Shown here one piece after another: positions 1-6,555 of a stretch of 7,040 nt of DNA (its first letter is position 1; every line of letters starts with the position of its first letter). The stretch comes from an uncultured Clostridium sp. (GTDB taxonomy: Bacteria > Bacillota > Clostridia > Lachnospirales > Lachnospiraceae): the NCBI GenBank assembly GCA_900551135.1, contig URUX01000129.1, positions 1-7,040 on the forward strand. Direction: 5' to 3'. The notes beneath the pieces are model-generated. The model searched no databases, had not been told where the DNA came from, and saw only the letters and a program-made list of their open reading frames with translations. Position numbers and translations under genes: made by a program.

Positions 1-970
1 CGCCCTTACCTTCCATCAGGGAAGGGTCATCCAGGCCAGAAGCCATGAGTCTTTAGTAGAAGAGGCAACGCTTTTAACAGAGGATAGCGATTTTAAGGGG
101 TATATCCATGATGTAGGCGGCCCTACGGCAAATTTCCGCTATCCAGCCTGTGATAAGCAGCTGGAACATGGGGTCTGCAAAAACCGGCAGTGTCTCTTTC
201 CGACGCCCTGTAAAAATTTGAAAGCTGACCACACGGATTATATTGAACTTCTGCGAAAGCTGCGAAGCATTCCCAAAGTAAAAAAGGTATTTATCCGTTC
301 TGGTATCCGGTTTGACTATGCCCTGGCAGATCCGGGAAAGAAATTTTTAAAGGAACTATGCCAGTACCATGTTAGCGGCCAGCTGAAGGTTGCGCCGGAA
401 CATGTGTCAGATGCAGTTCTGACTAAAATGGGAAAACCGGAAAACCGGGTTTACCGTCAATTTTGTGACGAATATAAAAAAATGAACGAACGGCTGGGTC
501 TGAAACAGTATCTGGTGCCCTACCTGATGTCTTCCCATCCTGGATCTACTATGAAGGAAGCAGTGGAACTGGCAGAATATCTGCGGGATTTGGGTTATAT
601 GCCGGAACAGGTACAGGATTTTTACCCGACACCGTCTACGATTTCTACCTGCATGTATTATACCGGACTGGATCCGAGAACCATGACGCCGGTCTATGTA
701 CCGACAAATCCCCATGAGAAAGCAATGCAGAGAGCACTGATTCAGTACCGCCGTCCGGAAAACCGGCCTTTAGTAGAAGAGGCGCTCCGTCTGGCTGGAA
801 GAACGGATTTAATCGGCTATGGCCCCAAATGTCTGATTCGACCGGAAAAGGGACAGCGTTTTGGGGATTCTGTTGGAAAAACAGCAGGTTCCAAAACAGG
901 GAATGGAGCGAAAACGGGAAAAACGAAAAAGACCATACGGAATGTTCATAAAAAAACCGTAAAAAAATAG
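1..970 (+). CDS. ygiQ: YgiQ family radical SAM protein, C-terminal part (5' end outside the window)
   Basis: The frame is open from base 2 to the TAG at 968-970, giving 322 visible residues of a family usually 600-750 long. By comparison with E. coli YgiQ as I remember it, the first visible residues follow directly after the third cysteine of the radical SAM CxxxCxxC motif, so base 1 is probably the last base of that codon and the iron-sulfur motif lies just upstream. Visible family marks are HQGR (visible residues 5-8), GGPTAN (39-44), a four-cysteine cluster (C50, C59, C64, C70), the LKVAPEH segment and the C-terminal DUF3362-type region ending near GRTDLIGYGP. The last 40 or so residues form a Lys/Thr/Gly-rich basic tail that is probably disordered. 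The enzyme is expected to bind a 4Fe-4S cluster and S-adenosylmethionine in the cytoplasm; its substrate is not established. It is followed after 17 bases by the dehydrogenase gene, probably in one operon. Confidence 0.93.
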   Translation, partial: ALTFHQGRVIQARSHESLVEEATLLTEDSDFKGYIHDVGGPTANFRYPACDKQLEHGVCKNRQCLFPTPCKNLKADHTDYIELLRKLRSIPKVKKVFIRSGIRFDYALADPGKKFLKELCQYHVSGQLKVAPEHVSDAVLTKMGKPENRVYRQFCDEYKKMNERLGLKQYLVPYLMSSHPGSTMKEAVELAEYLRDLGYMPEQVQDFYPTPSTISTCMYYTGLDPRTMTPVYVPTNPHEKAMQRALIQYRRPENRPLVEEALRLAGRTDLIGYGPKCLIRPEKGQRFGDSVGKTAGSKTGNGAKTGKTKKTIRNVHKKTVKK

Positions 971-987
971 CCGGGGAGGAATACTGG

Positions 988-1791
988 ATGGATAGAACAC
1001 ATCAGCTTCAGATTGCAGTGGTTACAGGAGCATCTTCCGGTATGGGCAGGGAATCGGTAATCCAGTTAGCCGACCGGTTTGCCTGTCTGGATGAGATCTG
1101 GGTGCTTGCCAGAAGAGAAGAACGGCTGAAACAACTGGCTTTGCAGGTTCCCGTAAAACTGCGTTCCTTTGCTGTGGATCTGACAAAGGAAGAAGAACTT
1201 CGGGAATTTCAGGCGGCTCTGAAACAGGAACGTCCCGGCATCCGGTTTCTTGTCAATGCTGCCGGATATGGAAAAAACGGAGCAGTAAGCGAGAGAAGTC
1301 AGGAAGATGAAACCGGGATGGTGGATGTAAACTGCAAAGCGTTGACAGCCATCACTCATATGTGCCTGCCATTTTTATCCCGTGGTGCAAGAGTTTTGCA
1401 GTTTGCCTCTGCCGCGGCATTTTTACCCCAGCCGGATTTTGCAGTCTACGCAGCTACCAAAGCCTTTGTATTAAGCTACAGCCGGGCGTTAAACCGGGAA
1501 CTGAAACACCGCAGAATTACAGTGACAGCTGTCTGTCCGGGGCCTGTTAAAACAGAATTTTTCCAGGTTATGGAAGAGGGAAATCCGACGGGCAGCTATC
1601 CTGTCTATAAACGGCTGGTAATGGCAAAGCCGGAAAGGGTAGTGAAAAAAGCCATAGAAGACAGCATTCTTGGAAAAAGCGTTTCCGTCTATGGGATATG
1701 GATGAAGGGATTCCGGATTTTATCCAAGATGCTGCCTCACGAATGGATTTTGTCTTTTATGGACAAATTTCAGGAAAGGAGTTTAACATGA
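988..1791 (+). CDS. SDR family NAD(P)-dependent oxidoreductase
   Basis: A 267-residue classical short-chain dehydrogenase/reductase, normal length for the family. The Rossmann nucleotide-binding motif TGASSGMG is at residues 13-20, the structural NAAG at 90-93, Asn115 in DVNCKA, catalytic Ser141, Tyr154 and Lys158 (YAATK), and PGPVKTEF at 184-191 after the last core strand. The two arginines after the second strand (ARREE, 41-45) suggest a preference for NADPH over NADH; this is inference. It resembles the DltE/COG0300 group of SDRs, whose substrates are mostly unknown, so no specific reaction can be named. A C-terminal extension (about 235-267) carries hydrophobic and aromatic residues and might touch the membrane. 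The ATG at 988 follows GGGGAGGA (973-980) at 7 bases. The stop overlaps the next start (ATGA), so translation of the two is probably coupled. Confidence 0.93.
   Translation: MDRTHQLQIAVVTGASSGMGRESVIQLADRFACLDEIWVLARREERLKQLALQVPVKLRSFAVDLTKEEELREFQAALKQERPGIRFLVNAAGYGKNGAVSERSQEDETGMVDVNCKALTAITHMCLPFLSRGARVLQFASAAAFLPQPDFAVYAATKAFVLSYSRALNRELKHRRITVTAVCPGPVKTEFFQVMEEGNPTGSYPVYKRLVMAKPERVVKKAIEDSILGKSVSVYGIWMKGFRILSKMLPHEWILSFMDKFQERSLT
1775..1781 (+). promoter_or_regulatory. Ribosome binding site deciding the start of the membrane-protein gene
   Basis: AAAGGAG lies 6 bases before the ATG at 1788. The frame is also open upstream to an ATG at 1698, but that start lies deep inside the dehydrogenase gene with no good Shine-Dalgarno, so 1788 is chosen. 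Confidence 0.8.
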
Positions 1792-2357
1792 AACGGGTAC
1801 AGAAGGGCAGTTATGGTTATCGGGAGTTTCGGAGAAAGGTTCAGATTCTGGAACTGGTTTTAGGAGGGGTTATGATTATCGGCCAGCTTGCGGCAAGAAA
1901 TTTTACCGACAGCCAGGCTGCAAAAAATATTCTTACAGTAATGGCGATTTTAACTGTGCTTCCAGTTGCCAATGTAGCATCTCCTTTTCTGGCGTCGTTC
2001 CGTTACCGGACTCCCGGAAAAGAATTTTATAATGCGGTTTGTCCTTTTGAGGGGAAATGCCGTATGCTCTATGATTTGATTGTTACATCGAAAGAACAGA
2101 TTCTTCCGCTGGATGCGGTAGCTGTCCATCCGGCTGGGGTCTGCGCTTATTGTTCCAATCCCAAAATCGATGTGGCAAAGGCGGAAACCTACTTAAATGG
2201 CATGTTCACAGCACACCGGTTAGACGGCAATGTCCGTATTGTCAAAGATCCCGGCGCCTTTGAACGGAGACTGAAAGGGTTAAAGCCCGCATCTTCCTAT
2301 GAAGATGACGGAAGCGTGGATTATGCCGCAGAACTGTTGAAAAATTTGTCTATGTAG
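1788..2357 (+). CDS. Hypothetical protein with two predicted transmembrane helices
   Basis: A 189-residue protein I do not recognise. After a short basic N-terminus (about residues 1-17, rich in Lys/Arg) come two hydrophobic segments, roughly 18-36 and 46-70, separated by a short polar loop. The positive-inside rule puts both the N-terminus and the C-terminal domain (about 71-189) in the cytoplasm, as a helical hairpin anchor. The soluble part has four cysteines, C85 and C91, then C119 and C122 as CAYC, which might bind a metal or form disulfides; this is speculative. It has a predicted mixed alpha/beta character and ends in an acidic patch (EDDGSVDYAAE). Its start overlaps the dehydrogenase stop as ATGA, and the pseudouridine synthase gene begins 9 bases after its stop, so it is made with both. 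No function is assigned. Confidence 0.85.
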   Translation: MKRVQKGSYGYREFRRKVQILELVLGGVMIIGQLAARNFTDSQAAKNILTVMAILTVLPVANVASPFLASFRYRTPGKEFYNAVCPFEGKCRMLYDLIVTSKEQILPLDAVAVHPAGVCAYCSNPKIDVAKAETYLNGMFTAHRLDGNVRIVKDPGAFERRLKGLKPASSYEDDGSVDYAAELLKNLSM

Positions 2358-2366
2358 GAGGTTTCT

Positions 2367-3356
2367 ATGCGACAGGTATCTGTAGGCCCCAATGAAGCAG
2401 GCCAGCGTCTGGACAAGCTTTTGGCAAAATATTTAAACCAGGCGCCAAAAAGTTTTCTCTATAAAATGATGCGAAAGAAAAATATCACTTTAAACGGGAA
2501 AAAATGTGAAGGTTCTGAGCGGTTACAAGAAGGAGATGAGATTCGGCTGTTTTTGTCTGAAGAAACCATTAAGGGATTTTCATCCCCATTTCCGGCACAA
2601 GCCCTGTCTGCTGGCAGAAGCGAGAAAAAGACGGATGCAAAGCCTCTTTCCATTATTTATGAAGATGCCCATATCCTTTTAATCAACAAGCCTTCCGGAA
2701 TGCTGTCCCAAAAGGCGAAAGAGACCGATATATCTCTGGTAGAGCGGATTATTGACTATCTTCTGGAATCCGGCCAGATGACCCGGGAACAGCTTTGCAC
2801 TTTCCGCCCTTCGGTGTGCAACCGTCTGGATCGGAATACCAGCGGCCTCATTGCAGCAGGAAAATCTCTGGCAGGCCTTCAGATTCTTTCCGAGGCTTTC
2901 CAGGATCGCAGCCTTCACAAATATTACCAGTGCATGGCAGCAGGAAGAATTACTTCTTCCCAGAAGATAGAGGGGTTTCTAAAAAAAGACTCTAAAACAA
3001 ACCAGGTAACCATTACCAGAACAGCGGTTCCGGACAGTCAGCCCATTGCAACAGAATATGTGCCATTGTGGTCTGACGGCAGATATACGCTTTTGCAGGT
3101 AACCTTGCTGACCGGACGGACCCATCAGATCCGTGCGCATCTGGCCTCAATCGGACATCCCATTGTGGGGGATATGAAATATGGGAAAAAGGAAGTAAAT
3201 GACAGGGCCAGAAAAGAATATGGCATTACCTCCCAGATGCTTCATTCCTGGAAACTGGTTATGCCGGATCAGATGCCTTCCCCGCTTTCTTATCTTTCCG
3301 GCAAAACCTTTCTGGCAGACCTTCCGCCGGAATTTTTCCGGATACAACCTCGTTGA
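2367..3356 (+). CDS. RluA family pseudouridine synthase with N-terminal S4 domain
   Basis: A 329-residue RNA-modifying enzyme that converts selected uridines, probably in 23S rRNA, to pseudouridine. The S4 RNA-binding domain covers about residues 10-65 (RLDKLLAKYL start, LNGKK loop, EGDEI end). A linker of about 25 residues leads to the catalytic domain, which begins with IIYEDAHILLINKPSG (96-111). The catalytic aspartate is D155 in NRLDRNTSGL; the usual histidine of HRLDxxTSG is asparagine here, a variant I associate with a clostridial clade and not with loss of activity. RTHQIRAHL (251-259), IGHPIVGDMKYG (262-273) and LHSWKL (292-297) are also typical. Which uridine is modified cannot be read from the sequence; RluC- or RluD-like roles are both possible. 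The ATG follows AGGAGG (2356-2361, overlapping the previous stop) at 5 bases. The gene end doubles as the -35 box of the next promoter. Confidence 0.95.
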   Translation: MRQVSVGPNEAGQRLDKLLAKYLNQAPKSFLYKMMRKKNITLNGKKCEGSERLQEGDEIRLFLSEETIKGFSSPFPAQALSAGRSEKKTDAKPLSIIYEDAHILLINKPSGMLSQKAKETDISLVERIIDYLLESGQMTREQLCTFRPSVCNRLDRNTSGLIAAGKSLAGLQILSEAFQDRSLHKYYQCMAAGRITSSQKIEGFLKKDSKTNQVTITRTAVPDSQPIATEYVPLWSDGRYTLLQVTLLTGRTHQIRAHLASIGHPIVGDMKYGKKEVNDRARKEYGITSQMLHSWKLVMPDQMPSPLSYLSGKTFLADLPPEFFRIQPR

Positions 3357-3381
3357 CTTTTCCAGTCGCCCCTAGTACAAT
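3353..3381 (+). promoter_or_regulatory. Sigma-A type promoter for the L,D-transpeptidase gene
   Basis: TTGACT (3353-3358) and TACAAT (3376-3381) are separated by exactly 17 bases, each one mismatch from the TTGACA/TATAAT consensus. Transcription would begin around 3387-3390, giving a leader of about 30 bases before the ATG at 3419. The pseudouridine synthase stop codon TGA (3354-3356) lies inside the -35 box. No terminator separates the upstream genes, so read-through from them could add to expression. Confidence 0.8.
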
Positions 3382-3403
3382 AGACGGGAAAGAAATAATA
3401 GAG

Positions 3404-3410
3404 AAAGGGA
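3404..3410 (+). promoter_or_regulatory. Ribosome binding site deciding the start of the L,D-transpeptidase gene
   Basis: AAAGGGA lies 8 bases before the ATG at 3419. The GGAG at 3414-3417 is only one base from that ATG and too close to serve. This site and the signal peptide beginning right after 3419 rule out the longer TTG-initiated reading from 3353. Confidence 0.7.
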
Positions 3411-3418
3411 CGCGGAGA

Positions 3419-4819
3419 ATGGGAAACGGATTTTTTAAACAAATGACAATCTTCTGTCTGTCAGCGGCTCTGACATTGTCCGGCAGCTTTCTTGTTCAGG
3501 CAGCAGTTTATAATAATCATAACGACCCTGAGGTCTATGTAAGCGGAACCAGAATCAACGGCGTAAATGCCGCAGGCTGGACGCCGGAGGAAGCAAAAGC
3601 CGGAATAGAAGCCTTTTACGGAAGCGGGTACACTCTGACTCTGGCTGGAAAAGACGGAAAAGAAGAAGTGATTCAGGGCTCGGAAATCGGTATGACCGCA
3701 GTACTGGGAGAGGGACTGGCAGAGATTCTGGCAAAAGAAAACGAAAACGGCCGGATATCCGGTCCGGCGGTCAATAATATCTATGACCTTCCAATGGAGA
3801 TTTCCTACAGTAGGGAAGTTCTTTTAAACAGGCTGGAGGCCCTTGAACTGGTAACCGGAAGAGACATTGTAAAAACAGAAAACGCCCACATTGTGAAACA
3901 TCCCAATGGAGAAGGCTTTGTAATTGTACCGGAGACTGAGGGAACCGATCTGAACATGGAACGGTTCACCCAGGCTGTGGAGGCTGCGCTGGCTTCCCGT
4001 CAGCCGGTTTTAAATCTGGCAGAAGCAGGCTGCTACCAGGAGATTTCTGTCCGTTCCCAGGACAGGAGCCTGCTTACCCTGTTGGATGCCATGAACCACT
4101 GTGGTGATATGACCATTACGTACCGGTTTGGAGATGCGGTCAAAGAACTGACCGGAGAAGTGATTTCCACCTGGATTACGGGAACAGACGGAACTGCGGT
4201 AACCGTAGATCCGGTGCAGGCTGCAGCTTACGTAAAAACACTGGCTGACGAATATGATACAGCCGGAAAACCTCATCTGTTTCGTACCGCATCGGGGCAG
4301 GATGTTACCGTAACCGGCCCGTATGGCTGGAAAATCAACCAGGAAGCAGAAACACAGGCTTTGATTGAAGCTGTCCAGACCTGCCGGAGTTCAGAGAGGG
4401 AACCTGTCTATTCCCAGACAGCAGCCAGCAGAACCGGCAATGACTACGGTATGACGTATGTGGAAGTAGACCTTGAAAACCAGCATTTGTATCTGGTTGA
4501 AAATGGACAGTGTATATTGGATACGCCTTTTGTGTCCGGCAATGTATCAAAAGGATGGACAACTCCTCCCGGCATTTTCGGACTTACCTATAAACAGAAG
4601 GATAAAGTTTTAAAGGGAAAAGATTACGCTACTCCGGTAAAATACTGGATGCCTTTTAACGGCGGAATCGGACTCCATGACGCAGATTGGCGGGGAAGCT
4701 TTGGCGGAACGATTTATAAAACCAGCGGCTCTCACGGATGTATCAATCTGCCGCCAGAAAAAGCGGCAATTATTTACGAGCATGTGTACAAAAACATGCC
4801 TGTTATCTGCCATAATTAA
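3419..4819 (+). CDS. Secreted or membrane-anchored L,D-transpeptidase (YkuD domain) with peptidoglycan-binding-like region
   Basis: A 466-residue envelope enzyme. Residues 1-29 form a signal peptide or N-terminal anchor with a hydrophobic core (about 9-27); a VQA/A junction near 26-29 could be a signal peptidase site, and no lipobox cysteine is present. A long extracellular region (about 35-330) resembles the repeated PG_binding_4 domains found before YkuD in clostridial proteins, with the two copies roughly at 85-200 and 225-320. The YkuD catalytic domain spans about 345-464, with His420 in GLHDADW and the SHGCINLP motif holding His439 and nucleophile Cys441. Such enzymes make 3-3 cross-links between peptidoglycan stem peptides, or attach other groups to them, by a beta-lactam-tolerant route distinct from penicillin-binding proteins; the exact reaction here is inferred. 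It has its own promoter and lies 31 bases before trpS with no terminator between, so the two are probably co-transcribed although their functions are unrelated. Confidence 0.94.
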   Translation: MGNGFFKQMTIFCLSAALTLSGSFLVQAAVYNNHNDPEVYVSGTRINGVNAAGWTPEEAKAGIEAFYGSGYTLTLAGKDGKEEVIQGSEIGMTAVLGEGLAEILAKENENGRISGPAVNNIYDLPMEISYSREVLLNRLEALELVTGRDIVKTENAHIVKHPNGEGFVIVPETEGTDLNMERFTQAVEAALASRQPVLNLAEAGCYQEISVRSQDRSLLTLLDAMNHCGDMTITYRFGDAVKELTGEVISTWITGTDGTAVTVDPVQAAAYVKTLADEYDTAGKPHLFRTASGQDVTVTGPYGWKINQEAETQALIEAVQTCRSSEREPVYSQTAASRTGNDYGMTYVEVDLENQHLYLVENGQCILDTPFVSGNVSKGWTTPPGIFGLTYKQKDKVLKGKDYATPVKYWMPFNGGIGLHDADWRGSFGGTIYKTSGSHGCINLPPEKAAIIYEHVYKNMPVICHN

Positions 4820-4837
4820 GAAAATTACATGATAATC

Positions 4838-4843
4838 GGAGGA
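4838..4843 (+). promoter_or_regulatory. Ribosome binding site of trpS
   Basis: GGAGGA stands 7 bases before the ATG at 4851. The 31-base gap between the transpeptidase stop and trpS holds this site and nothing else that I can recognise: no T-box leader fits, and no convincing promoter pair is visible. Confidence 0.75.
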
Positions 4844-4850
4844 AGTTACA

Positions 4851-5939
4851 ATGGGAAAAATCATCTTAACCGGTGACAGACCAACCGGCCGTCTCCATGT
4901 GGGACATTACGTAGGATCATTAAAGAGAAGGGTGGAACTGCAGAATTCCGGTGAATATGATGAAGTATTCATTATGATTGCAGATGCCCAGGCTCTTACG
5001 GATAATGCGGATAATCCGGAAAAAGTCCGTCAGAATATTATTGAAGTTGCCCTGGATTACCTGGCCTGCGGTCTGGATCCGGAGAAATCCACGTTATTTA
5101 TCCAGTCCCAGATTCCGGAACTGTGCGAACTGTCCTTTTACTATATGAATCTGGTTACCGTATCCCGTCTTCAGAGAAATCCAACTGTGAAATCTGAGAT
5201 TCAGATGCGTAATTTTGAGGCCAGCATTCCAGTGGGATTTTTTACGTATCCAATCAGCCAGGCCGCAGATATTACAGCGTTTCAGGCTACCACTGTGCCA
5301 GTCGGTGAAGATCAGATGCCGATGCTGGAGCAGACCAGGGAGATTGTCCATAAGTTTAACACCGTATACGGGGAAACATTGACCATGCCGGACATTTTAC
5401 TGCCGGATAATAAAGCCTGCCTGCGTCTGCCAGGTACAGACGGCAAGGCGAAAATGAGTAAATCCCTTGGCAACTGCATTTACTTATCTGATACAGAGGC
5501 AGATGTAAAGAAAAAGATTATGTCCATGTTTACCGACCCCAACCACCTTCGGGTAGAAGATCCGGGTCAGGTAGAAGGCAATCCGGTATTTATTTACCTG
5601 GATGCATTCTGCAAAGACGAGCACTTTGCAAAGTATCTGCCGGATTACCAGAATCTGGACGAACTGAAGGCTCATTATACCAGGGGCGGCCTGGGCGATG
5701 TAAAGGTAAAGAAATTTTTAAATGCAGTGCTTCAGGAAGAATTAGAGCCAATCCGCCAGAGAAGAAAAGAGTGGGAAAAACGGATTCCGGAGGTTTACCG
5801 GATCTTAGAGGAAGGCAGCCAGAAGGCAGAACGCGTTGCTGCAAAAACCCTGGCCAGCGTAAAACGCTCTATGAAGATTAATTACTTTGAGGATAAGGAG
5901 TTAATTGCAGAACAGGCAAAACGTTTTGGAGAAGAATAG
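4851..5939 (+). CDS. trpS: Tryptophan--tRNA ligase
   Basis: A 362-residue class I aminoacyl-tRNA synthetase that charges tRNA-Trp with tryptophan using ATP in the cytoplasm. The HIGH-type signature is HVGH at residues 16-19 and the KMSKS loop is exact at 201-205. Between them lie NPTVKSEI, SQAADITAF and VPVGEDQMPMLEQTREI, which form the tryptophan and ATP pocket in this family. The N-terminal LTGDRPTGRLHVGH places it with the streptococcal TrpS and Deinococcus TrpRS II branch, as I remember those sequences, and not with the branch of E. coli and B. subtilis whose start reads more like SGxQPSG. It is about 20 residues longer than the streptococcal enzyme, the extra being a charged C-terminal helix-like tail after KINYF. 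It is the last gene of its unit and is followed after 9 bases by an intrinsic terminator. Whether the organism has a second TrpRS cannot be told from this window. Confidence 0.97.
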   Translation: MGKIILTGDRPTGRLHVGHYVGSLKRRVELQNSGEYDEVFIMIADAQALTDNADNPEKVRQNIIEVALDYLACGLDPEKSTLFIQSQIPELCELSFYYMNLVTVSRLQRNPTVKSEIQMRNFEASIPVGFFTYPISQAADITAFQATTVPVGEDQMPMLEQTREIVHKFNTVYGETLTMPDILLPDNKACLRLPGTDGKAKMSKSLGNCIYLSDTEADVKKKIMSMFTDPNHLRVEDPGQVEGNPVFIYLDAFCKDEHFAKYLPDYQNLDELKAHYTRGGLGDVKVKKFLNAVLQEELEPIRQRRKEWEKRIPEVYRILEEGSQKAERVAAKTLASVKRSMKINYFEDKELIAEQAKRFGEE

Positions 5940-5948
5940 ATTATCAGG

Positions 5949-5986
5949 TACCGGATTCTGATTTTTTCAGAATCCGGTATTTTTTT
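5949..5986 (+). terminator. Intrinsic (rho-independent) terminator after trpS
   Basis: A perfect 13-bp inverted repeat (5949-5961 with 5967-5979) with a 5-T loop is followed by seven T (5980-5986). It starts 9 bases after the trpS stop and ends the transpeptidase-trpS unit, isolating the sigma factor gene from read-through. The opposite side lacks a matching A-rich tract, so it should work mainly on the + strand. Confidence 0.95.
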
Positions 5987-6012
5987 GAAACTAATTGAAA
6001 GATGCCGCCGTC
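5986..6012 (+). promoter_or_regulatory. Candidate ECF-sigma (autoregulatory) promoter
   Basis: TGAAAC at 5986-5991 and CGTC at 6009-6012, separated by 17 bases, match the AAC-type -35 and CGTC-type -10 elements read by ECF factors of the SigV/SigM/SigX kind. Transcription would begin about 7-9 bases further on, leaving a leader of some 22-25 bases that contains the strong AAGGAGG (6031-6037). The first base is the last T of the terminator tract. No convincing sigma-A promoter is seen in this 103-base gap. The match suggests that the sigma factor drives its own gene; this is inference from motif and position. Confidence 0.65.
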
Positions 6013-6042
6013 TAACAGATAGAAAGAGAAAAGGAGGATATA

Positions 6043-6555
6043 ATGGCTGAACGAGCAGATGAACAGATTCAGCAGGTTCTTTTGGAACACTATGACAGGT
6101 ATTACCGGTTAGCCTACAGCTATGTGGGAAACCAGGCAGATGCCCTGGACGTTGTTCAGGAAAGCGCTTATAAGGCAATTCGGGATTCTGGAAAAGTGGT
6201 AAATGAAAACTATATTTCCACATGGATTTATCGAATAGTGGTGAATACAGCCATAGATATGCTGAGAAAACGGAAACGAGAAGGGATGAATTCCCAAATT
6301 GAAGATTATGAAATGCCAGTAGAAGATTCTTATTCCGATCCGGATTTGGCGAATGCTCTGAATCGTCTCAAGGAAGAGGAGAAAACGGTTATCGCACTCC
6401 GGTATTTTGAGGAACTGACGTTAGAAGAGATTGCAGGAGTAACCGGGGAACCGTTAAGCACCATTAAATCCAGGCTATACCGGGCGTTAAAACGGCTTCG
6501 CGCAGATTTGGAAGAAGAAGCTTTTGCAGGTATTTCTAAAGGAGGATTAGGATGA
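6043..6555 (+). CDS. sigV: ECF (sigma-70 family) RNA polymerase sigma factor, SigV-like
   Basis: A 170-residue protein of typical ECF size, with regions 2 and 4 only. Region 2 spans about 12-80: DALDVVQESAYKAI (33-46) covers the core-binding and -10 contacts, and STWIYRIVVNTAIDMLRKRKR (59-79) is the region 2.4-like helix with its basic end. A short acidic linker (about 85-100) leads to region 4 (101-156), whose helix-turn-helix is LTLEEIAGVTGEPLSTIKSR (126-145), for the -35 element. The start follows AAGGAGG at 5 bases. It overlaps the anti-sigma gene as ATGA, so the pair is made together. The RsiV-like partner is the main reason for the SigV assignment; in Bacillus and Enterococcus SigV turns on lysozyme-resistance functions such as peptidoglycan O-acetylation and D-alanylation. 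The targets here are unknown. Confidence 0.93.
   Translation: MAERADEQIQQVLLEHYDRYYRLAYSYVGNQADALDVVQESAYKAIRDSGKVVNENYISTWIYRIVVNTAIDMLRKRKREGMNSQIEDYEMPVEDSYSDPDLANALNRLKEEEKTVIALRYFEELTLEEIAGVTGEPLSTIKSRLYRALKRLRADLEEEAFAGISKGGLG
6538..6545 (+). promoter_or_regulatory. Ribosome binding site of the anti-sigma gene inside the sigma gene
   Basis: AAAGGAGG lies within the last codons of the sigma factor gene, 6 bases before the ATG at 6552. With the ATGA overlap it indicates coupled translation, which would keep sigma and anti-sigma in balance. Confidence 0.8.

Noticed and set aside
218..970. TTG at 218 as the start of a separate 250-residue protein
   Set aside because: The frame is open back to base 2, and residues before 218 match the YgiQ family, including HQGR, GGPTAN and the cysteine cluster.
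1698..1787. ATG at 1698 as start of the small membrane protein
   Set aside because: It would overlap 94 bases of the dehydrogenase gene and has no good ribosome binding site, while the ATG at 1788 has AAAGGAG at 6 bases and the ATGA overlap.
3353..3418. TTG start at 3353 extending the transpeptidase by 22 residues
   Set aside because: No Shine-Dalgarno precedes it, it overlaps the previous gene's stop, and the TTG is the start of a -35 box with a matching -10 at 17 bases. The ATG at 3419 has a ribosome binding site and is followed at once by a signal peptide.
4780..4799. Inverted repeat GCATGT / ACATGC near the end of the transpeptidase gene as a terminator or operator
   Set aside because: Only 6 bp of stem, inside coding sequence, with no T tract after it; this is within chance expectation.
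4820..4850. Separate promoter or T-box for trpS
   Set aside because: The gap is far too short for a T-box. The GATAAT-like hexamer at 4831-4836 has no -35 box at a workable distance and sits against the ribosome binding site.
5882..6223. 113-codon open frame on the - strand across the trpS/sigma junction
   Set aside because: It has no ribosome binding site, runs through the terminator and promoter, and its translation shows no recognisable motif; it is a shadow of the + strand genes.
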